64,000 nt of DNA from Lentinula raphanica (lineage: Eukaryota; Basidiomycota; Agaricomycetes; Agaricales; Omphalotaceae): positions 248,001 through 312,000 of the forward strand of contig JANVFP010000037.1 of NCBI GenBank assembly GCA_027919835.1. Reading direction: 5' to 3'. Under the pieces are notes generated by a model. It was not told the DNA's origin. It worked only from the letters and a program-made list of their open reading frames with translations, and made no database searches. Positions 44,894 through 56,707 of this stretch are shown here, in pieces; position 1 is the first letter of the stretch, and each line of letters opens with the position of its first letter. A program made the position numbers and the translations under genes.

Positions 44894-47800
44894 CTATAGG
44901 AACGCGGAGACCTTGATTGGTTTCCTTACAGCCGCCGAGTTTCCCTCTTTGAATTTGTAGGCCACACTGAACTTCTGTACATCGGCGGATTTCAAAGGGT
45001 TGAAACCGTGAGTAAGTGGTTTTGATTTTTTGTTGACAGAAGGTTGAATGGGACGACCGAAGAAATCTGTCGGGGGCTGAGATAATGAAGGTTGGTCCAA
45101 GGTCAAAGGCAGGACATCAGTTTCAAAACACACCCTATCGGCAATATCAACATCAACATTAGTAGATGGATTCTTGCGAGGACGTTTCCCGGGAGAAGGC
45201 TTCAGTGAATCATCATCGACCTCATCAGATATTGTTGTGGCGTTGCTTTTGCCATTTTTTGCGCTGTGCAAACACCGTGAGCGTCAGTTTCGAAAGACAA
45301 CATTGATGGAAGAACGGGATTCACCTGCCAAATAGATTGGCATGTTTACCAGATTTTCCTCGCTCAACAATGTCGGTCTGACGAGAATTGATATGCGCAT
45401 CGACCTTTGGGGTAAATTAGCTACAAGGTACTTGCATACCAAGAATTGAAACTCGATCCCGTACTTCTTGGGCGACTAAATGTCTGACGGCGTATCTTGA
45501 AACAGCGATATCGGATGCTCGCTTCCCATCGTAGGTGACAAAGACATCTACTGGTCTAGAGAGGGTTGAGAATGCCATTTAACAGAGACCCGTCGATCAA
45601 CTCACGGGTCTAGGCGATACGTCAACTGCCCATCGTCTGCGCGCTCTTGAACGAAGCGTAGCTCAAGGTTGGACATGATGTTGACTACACGAGTCATCAA
45701 AGGACGTTCATCTGCTCGCATATGTTGCCCGTTGATCTGAACAAAGATATGTATTAATGCTTCTCAAAAAAAACTATACAGAAACAAAGGCAAATCTACT
45801 TACAGGTCTGAGTTGCGGTGAAATGATTCGATTGATATACGGTGCAAACTCTAGTTGCAAGATGGGCCAATATCCAAGGTGTCTAAAATCGCCACCTTGT
45901 CGGGTACTAGCCACTTGAAGACACCGCGTAAGGGTCTTGTATATTTCCTCGTTGGTCTTGGTCAGTTGAAGATTCTGTTTCGGGAAAACATGTACGGAAG
46001 GCTCAAATGGTCAATACCATTGAATGGGAAGTGGCAAGCACGTACATCCCAGTCTTCCTGTCCTCGTTCGACTTTGGGAGCACCGCGTTCTTGGAACAGA
46101 GGATAGAATGGTACGAGCGAATACGTCAAATAAGGATTGAGCGCAAAGTCTCCATCGTTATACATAGCAGCCGAGAACGCGTCGAACGTCATCAGCCACT
46201 CGATGGCCTTCTCGTATCTCGAGAAATTAGCATCATGGCGTCGCAGCGTAGCATAGTGTGAGAAGCAGCCTAATTGAATTGAAGATCAGCCACCTCTATC
46301 TAGCTTTGACAGAAACACGCAAACAACCACTCACCAACAGCAATCGCGTTGTCTTTGCCGCATGAATCTATCTCTTGGCTGAGTCGACTGACATAGCGTG
46401 ATTCCGCTTCGTCGTTAATCCCCAGCTCTTTGGCACGCTTCTTGGATAGAGGAGTGAACAGACTGTTGAGTGCCGAAGTGATGGAGTTATCCGCCTCTTT
46501 CATTCCTTTGGTGGAATTTCGCACAATGGTCTCGGTTACTTCTACATGTTTGGATTTGATAAACTAAACAGAAGAGTATCACCTGAGTATCACTATACGT
46601 CAATCAAGAGGATTACGTACTTGAAGAGTGTTGAGACAACCTCTCAGGTCGCCCTTAGCCACGGATACTAGGGCTGATAGCGCTCGGGTCTCCGCCTTCA
46701 AACCTTCAATTTTACATATCTCTCGCAAGCGGTTGACCGTGTGTAGATCCGCAGGCTTCTGCAAGCGAAGTTGACATGCATGAGGGCGTAATTTTGCGAT
46801 GGAAGCTGCGTTGATATCGTTGCATATGCATATGATGGGACGGAGGAGGGTCCTCTTGTCCCCTGGTTGGTTAGAGCGATCTGTTGTGTGTGTAATTCAG
46901 AACTTCTATCGTGCAAGTTATGGAAGCGTGTTTGACACACTTTTCTTTCGTGGTTTGTCAAGTGTGAGCTGAACGAGTTTGTGTACGAAGGTGCTAGACT
47001 GATTATCTCATTAGCGAATACGGTTTGAAAGGCGATCGGAAGCATACATTGTCTCCAGCACCTGTAGCGCCGTCAACTTCATCGATGATGACAAGCACTG
47101 GTTTACTGCTCTTAACGGTGTAACCCGTCTCCAGTGTTGGGCGTATACGATCGTCGACAATCTGTCCTGATCGTGCATCGCTTGGAAACATCTGTCAGGA
47201 CGAAAGCTGAAGGGACTATGTATGCAAGCTACCTGGCGTTGATCTCCATGGCTTCGTAACCCGCTTGTTTTGCAATGACATGTGCCAGTGTCGTCTTCCC
47301 GAGGCCAGGAGGTCCAGATATTAGCAGAATCTAGAGTAAGAACGGGTGAGCCGGGTGAGCCGTAAGTCCTTTGACAAGACGACACACCCTCTGTTTCGGT
47401 CGTTGGTGTGGGTCATTCACATCAACCATTTCTTCATCACCATCCCTTTTCCTCTTCTTGCCTTTACTGCTCTTTCCAAAAACACATTTATCCCACTGTT
47501 TGAGCCACTCCATCGCCTCTCGCGCAACGCGATCGTTGCCCATTAGATCTGTAAAGGTTTGAGGTCGATATCGGTCGACCCATAGCGTGTCATCTGCTCT
47601 GACAGCATTCATAGACGCGTCTTCCGATCGCATCCTGTGCAATATAGTATCAACAATGATTATCTTGCATGCTATTGTTGACACCCACGATTCGCGACTT
47701 AGTTCTCTAGCTTTGTCCTCGGACAGTTCGTTCAATAACCTGTGTAATGGTACATCCAGTAAATTTCCAGTTTGTCGTGTTTGTGTAGCCGCTGCGAGTT

Positions 47801-48345
47801 TCTAGCAGATGGTAGTTATCAGAACGAAGGTCTCTGCATTGACAAAGCATGGAACTGACGCGTCGGGCTGTGTTCACAGGCTTCCGTCGCAGGTAAATCG
47901 TCTGCCCATCAAAATTTGTTGCACGTAGCGTAGTTGATGGTGGGACAATGGAGGTTGAAGGTGAAGAGGTGTCTGTCCTCGTGAGAGGTAGATTGTTTGT
48001 AGTCTGCGGTGACAATAGTTCTGGCCTAGCCAATGATGAGTTTCCTGATAACGTCGAACCGTCCGATGTAGAGGCGAGCAAACCGTTCGGTCTGAACGAG
48101 CTTGATTCTAATAGTCTTTAGCTGTGCGTATAATTGCAGTGAATAACCAACGCACCATTACTGATGTTCTGCTCTGATCCCAGAAGCCCATTGAGCTTAA
48201 ACGCGTCATTTGGCTTGAGCTCGCTTGTGGATGCCCTAGAGAGTAGTCCGTTGAGTGCAAACGTATCTTTGGTTGATGCAGAGTTCAATAACGGTCCCGA
48301 GCCCAATAGGCCGGTAGGGACAAAACTCGTCGTTGAGGTTGACAT
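44894..48345 (-). CDS. CTF18: Ctf18, large subunit of alternative clamp loader
   Basis: The large subunit of Ctf18-RFC, which loads PCNA and supports sister-chromatid cohesion and checkpoint signalling. The start at 48345 gives a disordered N-terminus ([17 protein letters not shown]). The conserved core begins [20 protein letters not shown], then [11 protein letters not shown], a feature of Ctf18 rather than Rfc1. Walker A is [19 protein letters not shown] after splicing, followed by EINASDARSG; Walker B is [42 protein letters not shown] and CLNTLQ are AAA+ landmarks. The C-terminal domain ends [11 protein letters not shown] at 44894. There are about ten introns. It diverges from Mss4 with about 225 bp between start codons. 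Confidence 0.92.
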
Positions 48346-48570
48346 GTTTTCTTTAAATGACCACAGGGCGTATCAAAGAGCTCGAGGAGTAGATATTTTC
48401 GTGCCAATCTCTGCTGTGAAAGCAGGAGATAGAAGTAAAACGGCAGCGGGTGGTAGGAGGTGGTAGTCTTGAAATACGCTCGCGTCACGCAGCTCATGAC
48501 CGTGACTTGAATTTTGACACGCTATATAGCGCTATATCATAATCAATCACTGCAACCACGATCTACCACG
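48346..48570. promoter_or_regulatory. Compact bidirectional promoter, Ctf18 / Mss4
   Basis: Only 225 bp lie between the two divergent ATG codons, so both promoters must share this DNA. I see no unambiguous TATA box or operator. Confidence 0.45.
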
Positions 48571-49188
48571 ATGGCCTCCTCGTCCCAACTACCTGATGGC
48601 CTTTGGGAAGCCCTACAAGCATCTTCCTCAAAGTCTCGACCAGATGCTCACCCTTTGTCTTCATTTTCAAACGGCGTAGCTGATGTGACAGAGTCCATAG
48701 ACGGAGAAGCGACCAATAAACATGATTTGCTCTGTCCTAGACCTGAATGTCGAAGCATCATTCTGAAAAAAGGTGTAGCTACGTTGAAGGAGCGCCAAAG
48801 TATACAGGTTCTCTTGCTCTTACTTTGCTCACAACGCATCCATGCTGATCAGTTACAGATAGAACCGTCAGATATACCTATCCATCCACTTCTTCCGCCT
48901 CTTCCCAATTCATCGGAATCTATGCATTGGTGGCTGATCACACCTTCACCAATGTCATTTGAGAACATAGGTTTCTCTCGACCTGTGGAGTCTATCCCAC
49001 TCTCGCCATCAGGTTTGATCCCGTGAATTTCATCGTTCATTAATCTGTTCTCAAGTATCGTTTTGATAGGCAAGCTATTCAAGCTACTAGCTTGTGCAGA
49101 GTGCGACCTCGGACCTCTAGGCTGGTGTGAGGAGCAAGGGACAGAATTCTGGCTGGCCTGTTCCAGAGTTGCGTATCGCAACAATTAG
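48571..49188 (+). CDS. Mss4/Dss4-type Rab guanine-nucleotide exchange factor
   Basis: A small zinc protein that releases nucleotide from exocytic Rab GTPases. The ATG at 48571 gives MASSSQLPDGLWEALQASSS, a longer N-terminus than in animal Mss4. The first zinc pair is in LLCPRPECRSIILKKGVA. After an intron ending TTACAG the central part reads HWWLITPSPMSFENIGFSR, the family core. The second intron (donor GTTTGA, acceptor TTGATAG) leads to KLFKLLACAECDLGPLGWC with the second CxxC and the hallmark GPLGW, ending SRVAYRNN with a stop at 49186-49188. All four zinc cysteines are present. About 160 residues. Confidence 0.9.
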
Positions 49189-49303
49189 CAATTGTGCGTC
49201 CCAAAATCCCTCAATCCCTTCGACGACATTAGAGTTATCTAGTTTAGAATGACGCCGTGCACAATTATCACTTTGCAGATTAACAACAATTGAGACCAGG
49301 ACA

Positions 49304-49960
49304 CTATCCTTCTTGTGTGAGGCTTGAAGCCTGAAAGCTCTGACTGGATGGGCGGTGACTTGTTATGTCCTGACACTCCTGGAGAGCTTCCCATATTCGG
49401 ATGGTCCTGTAATCAGAGCACGATACGATGTGAACACGCGTTCGTTCGTCGGGTTCCACGCCACCAAAGCCACAAGTCCTCCTACATGTCCAGAAAGAAC
49501 TTCGAGCAATTCACGGCGGCTCGATTCCAAACATACATCTAAGGCGTTTTCTGAGTATTTGTCAAAGAACCATGCAGAAGTCATCTTCACTGCCACTGGC
49601 CTCACCATCCCTGCTACCAAAGCAGCTTCGGATAGTGTTTGGCGTTCGTTACCATTCAGTTTGATGGAACTGAGAAGATAGGGTAACTATCACTGTAACG
49701 GCTACCTTCTTGAATGATTGAAAATCTGATGAAGCATTGGGGACGCACATCCCTATAGTAAATATGCGTGAAAGATCTGAACCAATGGCGAGTTCTGCAA
49801 ATTGTATATCTTCCAGGCCCCAGGAGAGCCTTTTTCTACCATGCGCGTCCTGTTTGATGCAGAAATTTTGTTAGCGGCTCGCCGAGCGCCTAAGTACATA
49901 CATGTACTCGGATGAGCGCTAACAATTTGTTGTGATCCCATATCGCAACCTTTCACTCAG
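49304..49960 (-). pseudogene. WDR26/Gid7-like WD40 relic
   Basis: The last WD40 repeats of a WDR26/Gid7-type protein can be followed on the minus strand, but only by changing frame several times. They read LAIGSDLSRIFT (about 49790), EASGSEDD (about 49600), then RRELLEVLSGHVGG and AWNPTNERVF in one frame, and IVSCSDYRTIRIWEAL in another, ending with a stop at 49304-49306. The combination GH...GG...V.WNP.NER.F.SCSD..TIRIWE is characteristic of the last repeats of WDR26/Gid7, a GID ubiquitin-ligase subunit. The frame changes near 49435 and near 49560 have no intron that could account for them. It lies between Mss4 and F-box copy B. I infer a partial, decayed duplicate of a gene located elsewhere. 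Confidence 0.65.
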
Positions 49961-49973
49961 TTTTTTGTGTATG

Positions 49974-51046
49974 ATGCCACAGAGCTGGAGATTGATCAAC
50001 ATCGACAGAAAGGAAGCGACCGGTAGCTGGGGAAATCCTCAGGATTTTTTCTACTATTCGAGTCATGACTCCTTGAATGTCGTAGATTATCTCACCCCTC
50101 TCGTTCTTCACTCAAGTTACAAGTCTGATATAATCAGTCTCGAAGAAAGTTTCCAACGATATGCTCAAACGTTAGTGGGTACTAGCTAATGGGAGCTCAT
50201 CAAAATCTTACATTCAGTTTATAGAAACAGGAATATGGCCTCGACAGGGATTCTCCCAGCAAGACTGCCCATCGAGCTTGTACTCCGCATCGTCGAACAT
50301 CTTCGTGATGATTATCTGCCTTTGCTCTGCTTGTCTTTGACTTGCACTTTCTTTTGGGATATCACCGGTCAAGCTCGCTACCATTCCCTCACCTCCGCAG
50401 TCAACAAACATAGCTGGGCTGGAGATCGTATCATCCTTGTCGGAGACTCGGCCAGGTCTTTGCCTCCATCGATCCTTTCGGACAACGATGTAGAGGAGCT
50501 GAGGCTCAATGGTCGAAGTGACACACTTGCAGAAGCTCTCTATGATGCCGCTCGTGATTTTAAGAAACCCTCCCAGTTGACTGAGCCTACTCAGGTTGGC
50601 CCGGGCCTTTGTATGACGCAAGAGTTAAAGCCCAACCACGACTCCGCAAAACGCTCTGGGAATTCTATCGTCGTGACATCCGCTTCAGGCGTTGGATATT
50701 CTTTCATTCACCAGACTTCAAGCTGCGTAGTGAACAGAATCCGGGGGCTCGCTGGATGGTCCGCAACCTCTCTAAACGAGAGTATGTGACTAAGGCCAGC
50801 TCGAGGGACCTGGCATCGTTGATTTACTACCTCATCGGGCGCTCTGACGATGGAACTTCCTGGCCTGGGGATGGGTGGCTCACAAGAGGGCCTTGGGCAG
50901 GAGATAGAATCGATCTCACGTTTGTATCGATCCATCGAGAAGAACATGGGAATGAATCGGACTGGACGAATGTCACGGCTCGTGTCAAGCAGGAGTTGAG
51001 GCGTGTAACAGATTCGGAGGATCATGAATTATATTTATCGGAGTGA
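49974..51046 (+). pseudogene. F-box-like family, copy B, frameshifted
   Basis: Same structure as copies A and C: exon 1 49974-50170 (MPQSWRLINIDRKEATG; another ATG three bases upstream), intron 50171-50230, exon 2 from 50231 with LPIELVLRIVEHLRDDYLPL. Near 50600, in a GGCCCGGGCC run, the conserved reading moves to another frame. Up to about 50600 the frame beginning at 50231 matches copies A and C. Beyond it the match (LYDARVKAQPRLRK through RWMVRNLSKREYVTKASSRDL to HELYLSE, stop 51046) is in the next frame. A one-base insertion or two-base loss, or a sequencing error in the GC run, would explain it. Without the break the protein would be about 330-335 residues. Confidence 0.75.
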
Positions 51047-51202
51047 TGTTGTGGAATGCAATGTGTAATCCGTCGCAGCACAAACTTGATATGATGTGAA
51101 TTTGTGATTCGAATTGTTTGTACAAAACCAACAGATATTGGAGTAGTAACAACCTCAACATCCAGTGTGCAATGAATCAATGAGGCAAATCCGACGAGTC
51201 GT

Positions 51203-51257
51203 CGATAAGAAGAGTTTAGGGAAGCTTATCGAAAGTCTAGGCGCCTGTATCGATAAG
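51203..51257. promoter_or_regulatory. Three CGATAAG sites upstream of copy C
   Basis: CGATAAG occurs at 51203-51209 (plus), 51225-51231 (reverse complement) and 51251-51257 (plus), within 55 bp and about 85 bp before the copy C ATG. They contain the GATA core bound by fungal GATA factors. A regulatory role is inference. Confidence 0.35.
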
Positions 51258-51341
51258 CGGTCTTGGGTGCAAATATTTATCATTGTGGATCGTGTTCCAT
51301 GACCTCGCGACCTTTCAGTCTATCACTCACTTCCTTTTATA

Positions 51342-52392
51342 ATGGGACAGTATTGGAGATTGATCAACATCGACAAACGGGAAGCAAGTGGTCATCTGGG
51401 AAAGCTTTTAGAGTTTTTCTATCACTCAGACCACGTCGTAGGTTATCTCGTCCCTCTGATTCTTCCCTCGGAATATAAGACGGATACAATCAGTCTCGAT
51501 AAAAGCATTCAGCTCAAAGAACTTGCGCAAAAGTGAGTTGATACCTACTTGCGAGCACATGAACTGACATCGGACCAATCGAAACAGGAATCCATCTACT
51601 TCAACGTCGGCAGCGATTCTCCTGACATTGCCTGTCGAACTTTTACTTCTTATCGCGGAAGATCTTCATGATGATTATCTGTCTTTGCTCTGCTTCTCTT
51701 TGACCTGCAGTTTTCTCTGGGAGATCACTGGTCAAACTCGCTACCATTCCCTTTCATTCACACTCAACAACAAACATACCTGGGCCGGGGAACGCATAAT
51801 TCTTCTCGGAGACTGGTCCAAGTATTTGCCTTCATCAATGCTTTCAGATAAGGAAGCAGAGGAGTTGGAGCTCGATAGTCAAAGCGACACCCCCGCGGAA
51901 GCTTTGAGCGCTGCCGCTTGTGATTTTCAACGGCCTCCCAATATAGAAGATTCTGTGCCTATGTTCGACAAGAGAGTTCGAAAAAACATTAAGCTCAAAA
52001 AAGAGCTCACCGAACTTCGAAATGATCCGCGCTTCGGGCATTGGATTTGGTTTTCTTTGTCAGACTTCGAGCTTCGTAGGCACGAGGGGGATCGCTGGAT
52101 GGTCCGCAACTTCTCCAAACGAGAGTATGTGACCAAGGCCCACTCTCGCAACCTCTCACAGATGATTTATTGCCTCATTGGATACTCCGTCGATGACTGG
52201 CCCACGCCGAAGGGGAGCGAGTGGCTCACAGATGGGCCTTGGGCAGGAGATAGGATTGATTTAACCGTTGCTTCAATCCATCGACAAGAATACGGGAATG
52301 AATTGGATTGGAAGGATGTCACAGCTGGTGTCAAGCAGGAGTTGAGGGAAAGAGCGTATGAGCAGGAGTTCAGAGTAGATTTATCAGACTGA
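51342..52392 (+). CDS. F-box-like family protein, copy C
   Basis: Exons are 51342-51532 and 51588-52392 (intron 55 nt), giving 331 residues, exactly the same as copy A. It starts MGQYWRLINIDKREASGHLG. Exon 2 has LPVELLLLIAEDLHDDYLSLL, WAGERIILLGDWSKYLPSS, DRWMVRNFSKREYVTKAHSR and GPWAGDRIDLTVASIHRQE. It is intact. It lies in tandem with copy B, about 295 bp downstream of that copy's stop, which suggests local duplication. Confidence 0.82.
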
Positions 52393-52903
52393 GTGGATTT
52401 CTGGCTAGGAACTGTGTTTTGGTGGTCAGCTTGGTATTTTCTGTTACCGATTGTGAGTGGAAAGCGCCTCGATAATTCTTCAAGCTGTTGAAGCGCAGAA
52501 ATCAGCGAGTGAGCTGTACGTATTGAGGGCGGTTGGCACGCGACGTGCTGCTCAGCACGATTGACTTCGCGGAATAACAAATAAGTTGAAGACGTTAGAG
52601 CTGAAGTTGAGTTAGGCGCCTTCGGAACGATGCGTGTCGCATTATTGATTACAAAGAATTAGCTCATCACGTGCCACAGCCATATACATACAAGCAAATA
52701 CAAACATCAGTTGACTCTTGAGCACCATAGACAACTCCAGGACTCAAAGAATTAGGACCATTCTTAGACGGTCCCCAGTCTCTATTCTCCACGACGGCGA
52801 CGACGACAAAATACCCTCAGACTACTACCTAAGTGACTCCTCACGCTGACCGTGCCTTTGTTGGCTTGTGTCTGTTCACGACTATTCTCAACCCAAACTG
52901 GTT
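52393..52903. promoter_or_regulatory. Intergenic and promoter of the SAP-TKL kinase
   Basis: About 510 bp without a gene. A CACGTG box is present near 52669 (atcacgtgcc). Nothing else was recognised. Confidence 0.35.
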
Positions 52904-55900
52904 ATGTCCAATTCTCAGCATCCAAACTTGGCCAATTCAACTTTGGCCCGTACAAGATATTCCTTTCGCCGACCAACCTCGACCAGAAAACGCGCCGCAG
53001 TAATTCGCGAAGCCTCTTTAGCAAGCTCTGACGTCCTTCACGCGTCAAGCGCCCTAGACATCCGGCCAGTACTCGTCCCACTTCATCAGAATCTTCGCAA
53101 ACTTCCTTCCCGTACCCAATTGACTCATAAACATATCGACTTACACGACCCTTCGATGACCATACGCATAGGATCCAAACGGAAACGCGTCACGAGTGGC
53201 GGAAATGAGAATGCGCAACACGGTGGTCGCTCATCGCGCGGGCTTGGTCGACGAAAGCGCCTAAAACCCAGCAGGCAATCGAGTGAAACTAGTGACGACG
53301 ATGGGCTTAGCTCTATGGACATTGATGCAGATACTCGCCACTTTCCAGCGGCTCGAAGAGGTCGGATTACGGCAGAGACAGATTCAGACGTGTTGTCGGA
53401 AGATAGTGAACAGGAGGAGGAGGAGGACGAAGGTGTTGAGGAAGACAACGATTCTTGTAAGCTTCTCGAATGTTGATTAGCACTTTTCGCTCATCTCTTG
53501 CCCATCTTAGCGGACGACTACTTAATAGCTTCTGCTCCGTCACGTGTGCTCAATCGAATGCGAAAAGACGATTTGATTCGTCTTTATGCTCTAGCTGGTC
53601 TAACGGACGATGCAGAGTCCTTCACCAAATCTGAAATAGTCCAATCGATCATATCCGCCCGAGAGGACGTAGCTTCCCTTCCACCTTCCTCGCCACTCGG
53701 TCGAGGTGCAGGCTCAAGCGATTACTCTTCAGACGATGCTATTGTTCCAGAAGAAGACCCAACTCCTATGCCTAATATGCGTCGTCGTGTCACAATCACC
53801 GACGTCGGGAGAGACAATAATCATCGACCCCCCAAGCTAAAGGGTCGCAGCCTCTCTATGGGTCATATGCAAGAAACTAGTAATTCATCTTCCCGGACCC
53901 GTAAAAGGCGTCAAGCGAACAAATTCAACGAAGATTCTGGTGGTTCGACCTCGAGGTGAGAGTCCATTTCCACAAAAGCGTAAGAATACATGATTTATTG
54001 AGTCCATTTTCAGACGGCACTCGTCAAGATCCTCACCCGTATCATCAACCTCTGCCCGGGCTGATTTTTCTATTTCTTCTCCTCCCGCGCGCCATCTTCG
54101 CTCTCGAAAGCCTTCCGTCCCCGCATTACCCTCAATACCATCCCTCCCTCTTCTCTTAGATCCCGCTTCCCTTCCCACACCGACCGACCTTGCTGGTACA
54201 GGCACTACGCCAACCGCTGCCCTTGCCGCATTCACTTTCACTCACCGGAAAGGTAAATCAAAGCAAGTTGAATTCGACGATTCTGCTATAGTGCCAAAGG
54301 AAGTTCACACACCTTCCAAAAAGTCCACTATTGCCACCGCCACAACATCTATACTCGAAAGTGAAAGCGATCTCACCGAGCTCGAGGAATTGGAACAACA
54401 GATTGCCAATCAGCCTAGCCCGAGGAGGCTGAGGAGCAAAGATAAACACCGATCACACTCGGATGATGGAAGTGGAACTGGGGTGACTTCAGATATCCTC
54501 GATGCTCGGCGGGTCACTCCCATGCGCAATGCGAAGAGGAAGATGAAGAGCCTCAAAGAAGATTCATCCACGGAGCTGGAAGAGGAAGAAGAGGATGAAC
54601 AGGAGGGTCAAGAAGAATGCGATGGTGATGACGTGGCAGATGAGGACGAGGTCGATGAGCTCATATCTACAGCATCGGCGTCAGTGTCACCTGCACAATC
54701 TTCTAATCGACGTACACCCATGCGAAAACGACTACGCTCGCGTCAAAAGGTGGAACAAGATCCGAGCGATGGTGACGATGAGGAAGAAATGGATGAGGAA
54801 GACGAAGACAATGCACGTGCAGAAGAAGAGGAGGAGGAGGAGGAGGAGGAGGAGGAGGAAGGCGAGGAGAATGAAGAGGACGATGAGGCAACGATTGCTG
54901 TTGAACCTCGTAAGCTTCGCAATGGCAAGATTGTGGGCGAGGAGGATGTTGAGATGGATGAAGTCGAGGAAGAAAATGAGGAGGATGAACAGATTGAAGA
55001 GGATGAGAACGGCGAGGAAGATGAAGAAGGAGAGGAAGAATCGGTAGCCGACGATGAGAGCATTGACCTCGATGCCGAAGGTGATACGGATGAGGACGCG
55101 GAGGAGGTCGAAATGGAAGACGAGGACAGCAGTAAGTTCATTCCAGCGCATGCATGATGTGATAGTAATCCTGGTCTTTCAGTCGATTTGACCGTTGCCA
55201 CCGCGAAGACCCTTGTCCGCCTTCGTCGAGATGACCTTGTCAAGTTGTGCGAAACGCGGCATCTTGAACCGACTGGTACTAAGCCCCAACTCGCAGAAGC
55301 CCTCCTACAATGGCGAGACAACCACCAGAACGACTTTTCCTGTCCGTCGTCTACTGGAACCGCCCGTCCTCCATCCACAATCAGAAAACGACCTCATCGC
55401 CGACGTGGTTCACCTAGTCGCAGTCGAAAGAGCAGTCAGAAGACAGCAACCCCGCCTGTGCTGCTGCGATCGGAGAGAGTCCATCTTGACGAGCCCAGAA
55501 CTCCACCGCTTTCCGATGCCGGAGTACAGAACGATAAACCTGTCGGTGAACCAGAACTCGAGCTAGATCTTGGGGAGCTGGGTCTTGAAGATAGAGAGAT
55601 CCCTCCGGAGAGGCTGCAGAAACTAGAAAAAATCGGGAGTGGAGGATTCAAAGATGTTTTCATTGGCAAGTTCAAAGGAAGGAAGATTGCGATTTCAGAG
55701 TTTAGGGGGCAGTTGAGTGCTAGTACGCCGCTTCTCGTGTTATGTCTATGTACAATAACTGATTCACTGTTATATTTCTAGTGGATATCAAAGAGTTGAA
55801 GTTACTGGGTGGATTTAATCACCCCAACATCGTTCGTTTTGTGAGTGTAGCATTTTTTAGTAGAGCCAATCCTCAACCCGGATTTCTTGCTTTTCGTGCA

Positions 55901-56707
55901 CAGCTCGGAGTCAGTATTCCTGAAAATACTCGTGATACCCCTGTGATGATTGTCAGCGAACTCTGCACGAATGGGGACCTATTTGATTACATTCGCAATG
56001 TCAATCCTCCTCCTTTGCACAAAGTGGTATGTTCTTTCCCCTCATCCATCTTTATCTTCTGATTTCTCAACATTGATGGTCATCAGTTAAACATCATGCT
56101 CGACATCGCCCGAGGACTGGAATATCTCCATCTCCGCAAACCATCCATCATTCACCGAGATTGCAAATCATCCAACATCCTCATCACCTCCAAGGGCACC
56201 GCCAAAATAGCCGATTTCGGCCTAGCCAAAGTCAAACAGTCCACAAGGTCAATGGTGCGGTCTCTCGTCGGGACCGTGAACTGGCAGGCGCCGGAACTAT
56301 GGCATGCTCATCCCAAGTACAATCATAAGGTCGATGTATTCTCTTGTGCGTGCGTATATTGGGAGATGCTCCAGTGGCATCTTCCGAACAAGAAGTTCCC
56401 TTGGGAGGTATGTTTTATTTTTCGTCTGACCTAGAATGAAACATTCATTGAACAAATCAGGGTATGAATGAACATGCCATATATGAAGTTGTCGGGACGA
56501 AGAAACAACGGTGAGGTTCTGTTCCATTTGTTCAATCTAACAGCGGCTGATCTCTTTTCATCCAGTCCTTCTCTATCTGGTCTTCGAAAGCAGTGGTGTC
56601 CCGAGGTCGTGGACCTTATCGAACGTATGTGGGCACAGGAACATCAAGATCGCCCTGCAATGTCGGAGGTCGTCGAGACCCTCCAAGAATTGGTCAAAAT
56701 ATATTAA
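52904..56707 (+). CDS. SAP-domain / TKL protein kinase fusion
   Basis: One gene, joined through nine or so introns, encodes a long nuclear-looking N-terminus and a C-terminal kinase. The start ATG at 52904 gives MSNSQHPNLANSTLARTRYS. First come basic and acidic tracts, then a SAP-like segment (RVLNRMRKDDLIRLYALAGL, about 53545). A very acidic region (about 54590-55135, with a GAG repeat coding poly-Glu) follows, then a clearer SAP motif (AKTLVRLRRDDLVKLCETRH, about 55203-55310). The kinase begins KIGSGGFKDVFIGKFKGRK and has HPNIVRF, HRDCKSSNIL, DFGLAK, APELW and WAQEHQDRPAM, of the tyrosine-kinase-like (TKL) group. The beta-3 position reads IAISEF, with Ser where Lys is expected; Lys instead follows the Phe of the glycine loop. 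SAP domains bind DNA, so a chromatin-linked kinase is the inference. Confidence 0.85.
54826..54859. repeat. (GAG)n microsatellite coding poly-Glu
   Basis: An almost uninterrupted GAG run within the acidic region of the SAP-TKL kinase gene. It keeps the frame, so length changes would only add or remove Glu residues. Confidence 0.8.

Noticed and set aside
54595..55378. Overlapping plus- and minus-strand frames rich in Arg/Met or Ser/Leu
   Set aside because: They are shadows of the poly-Glu coding region of the kinase gene.
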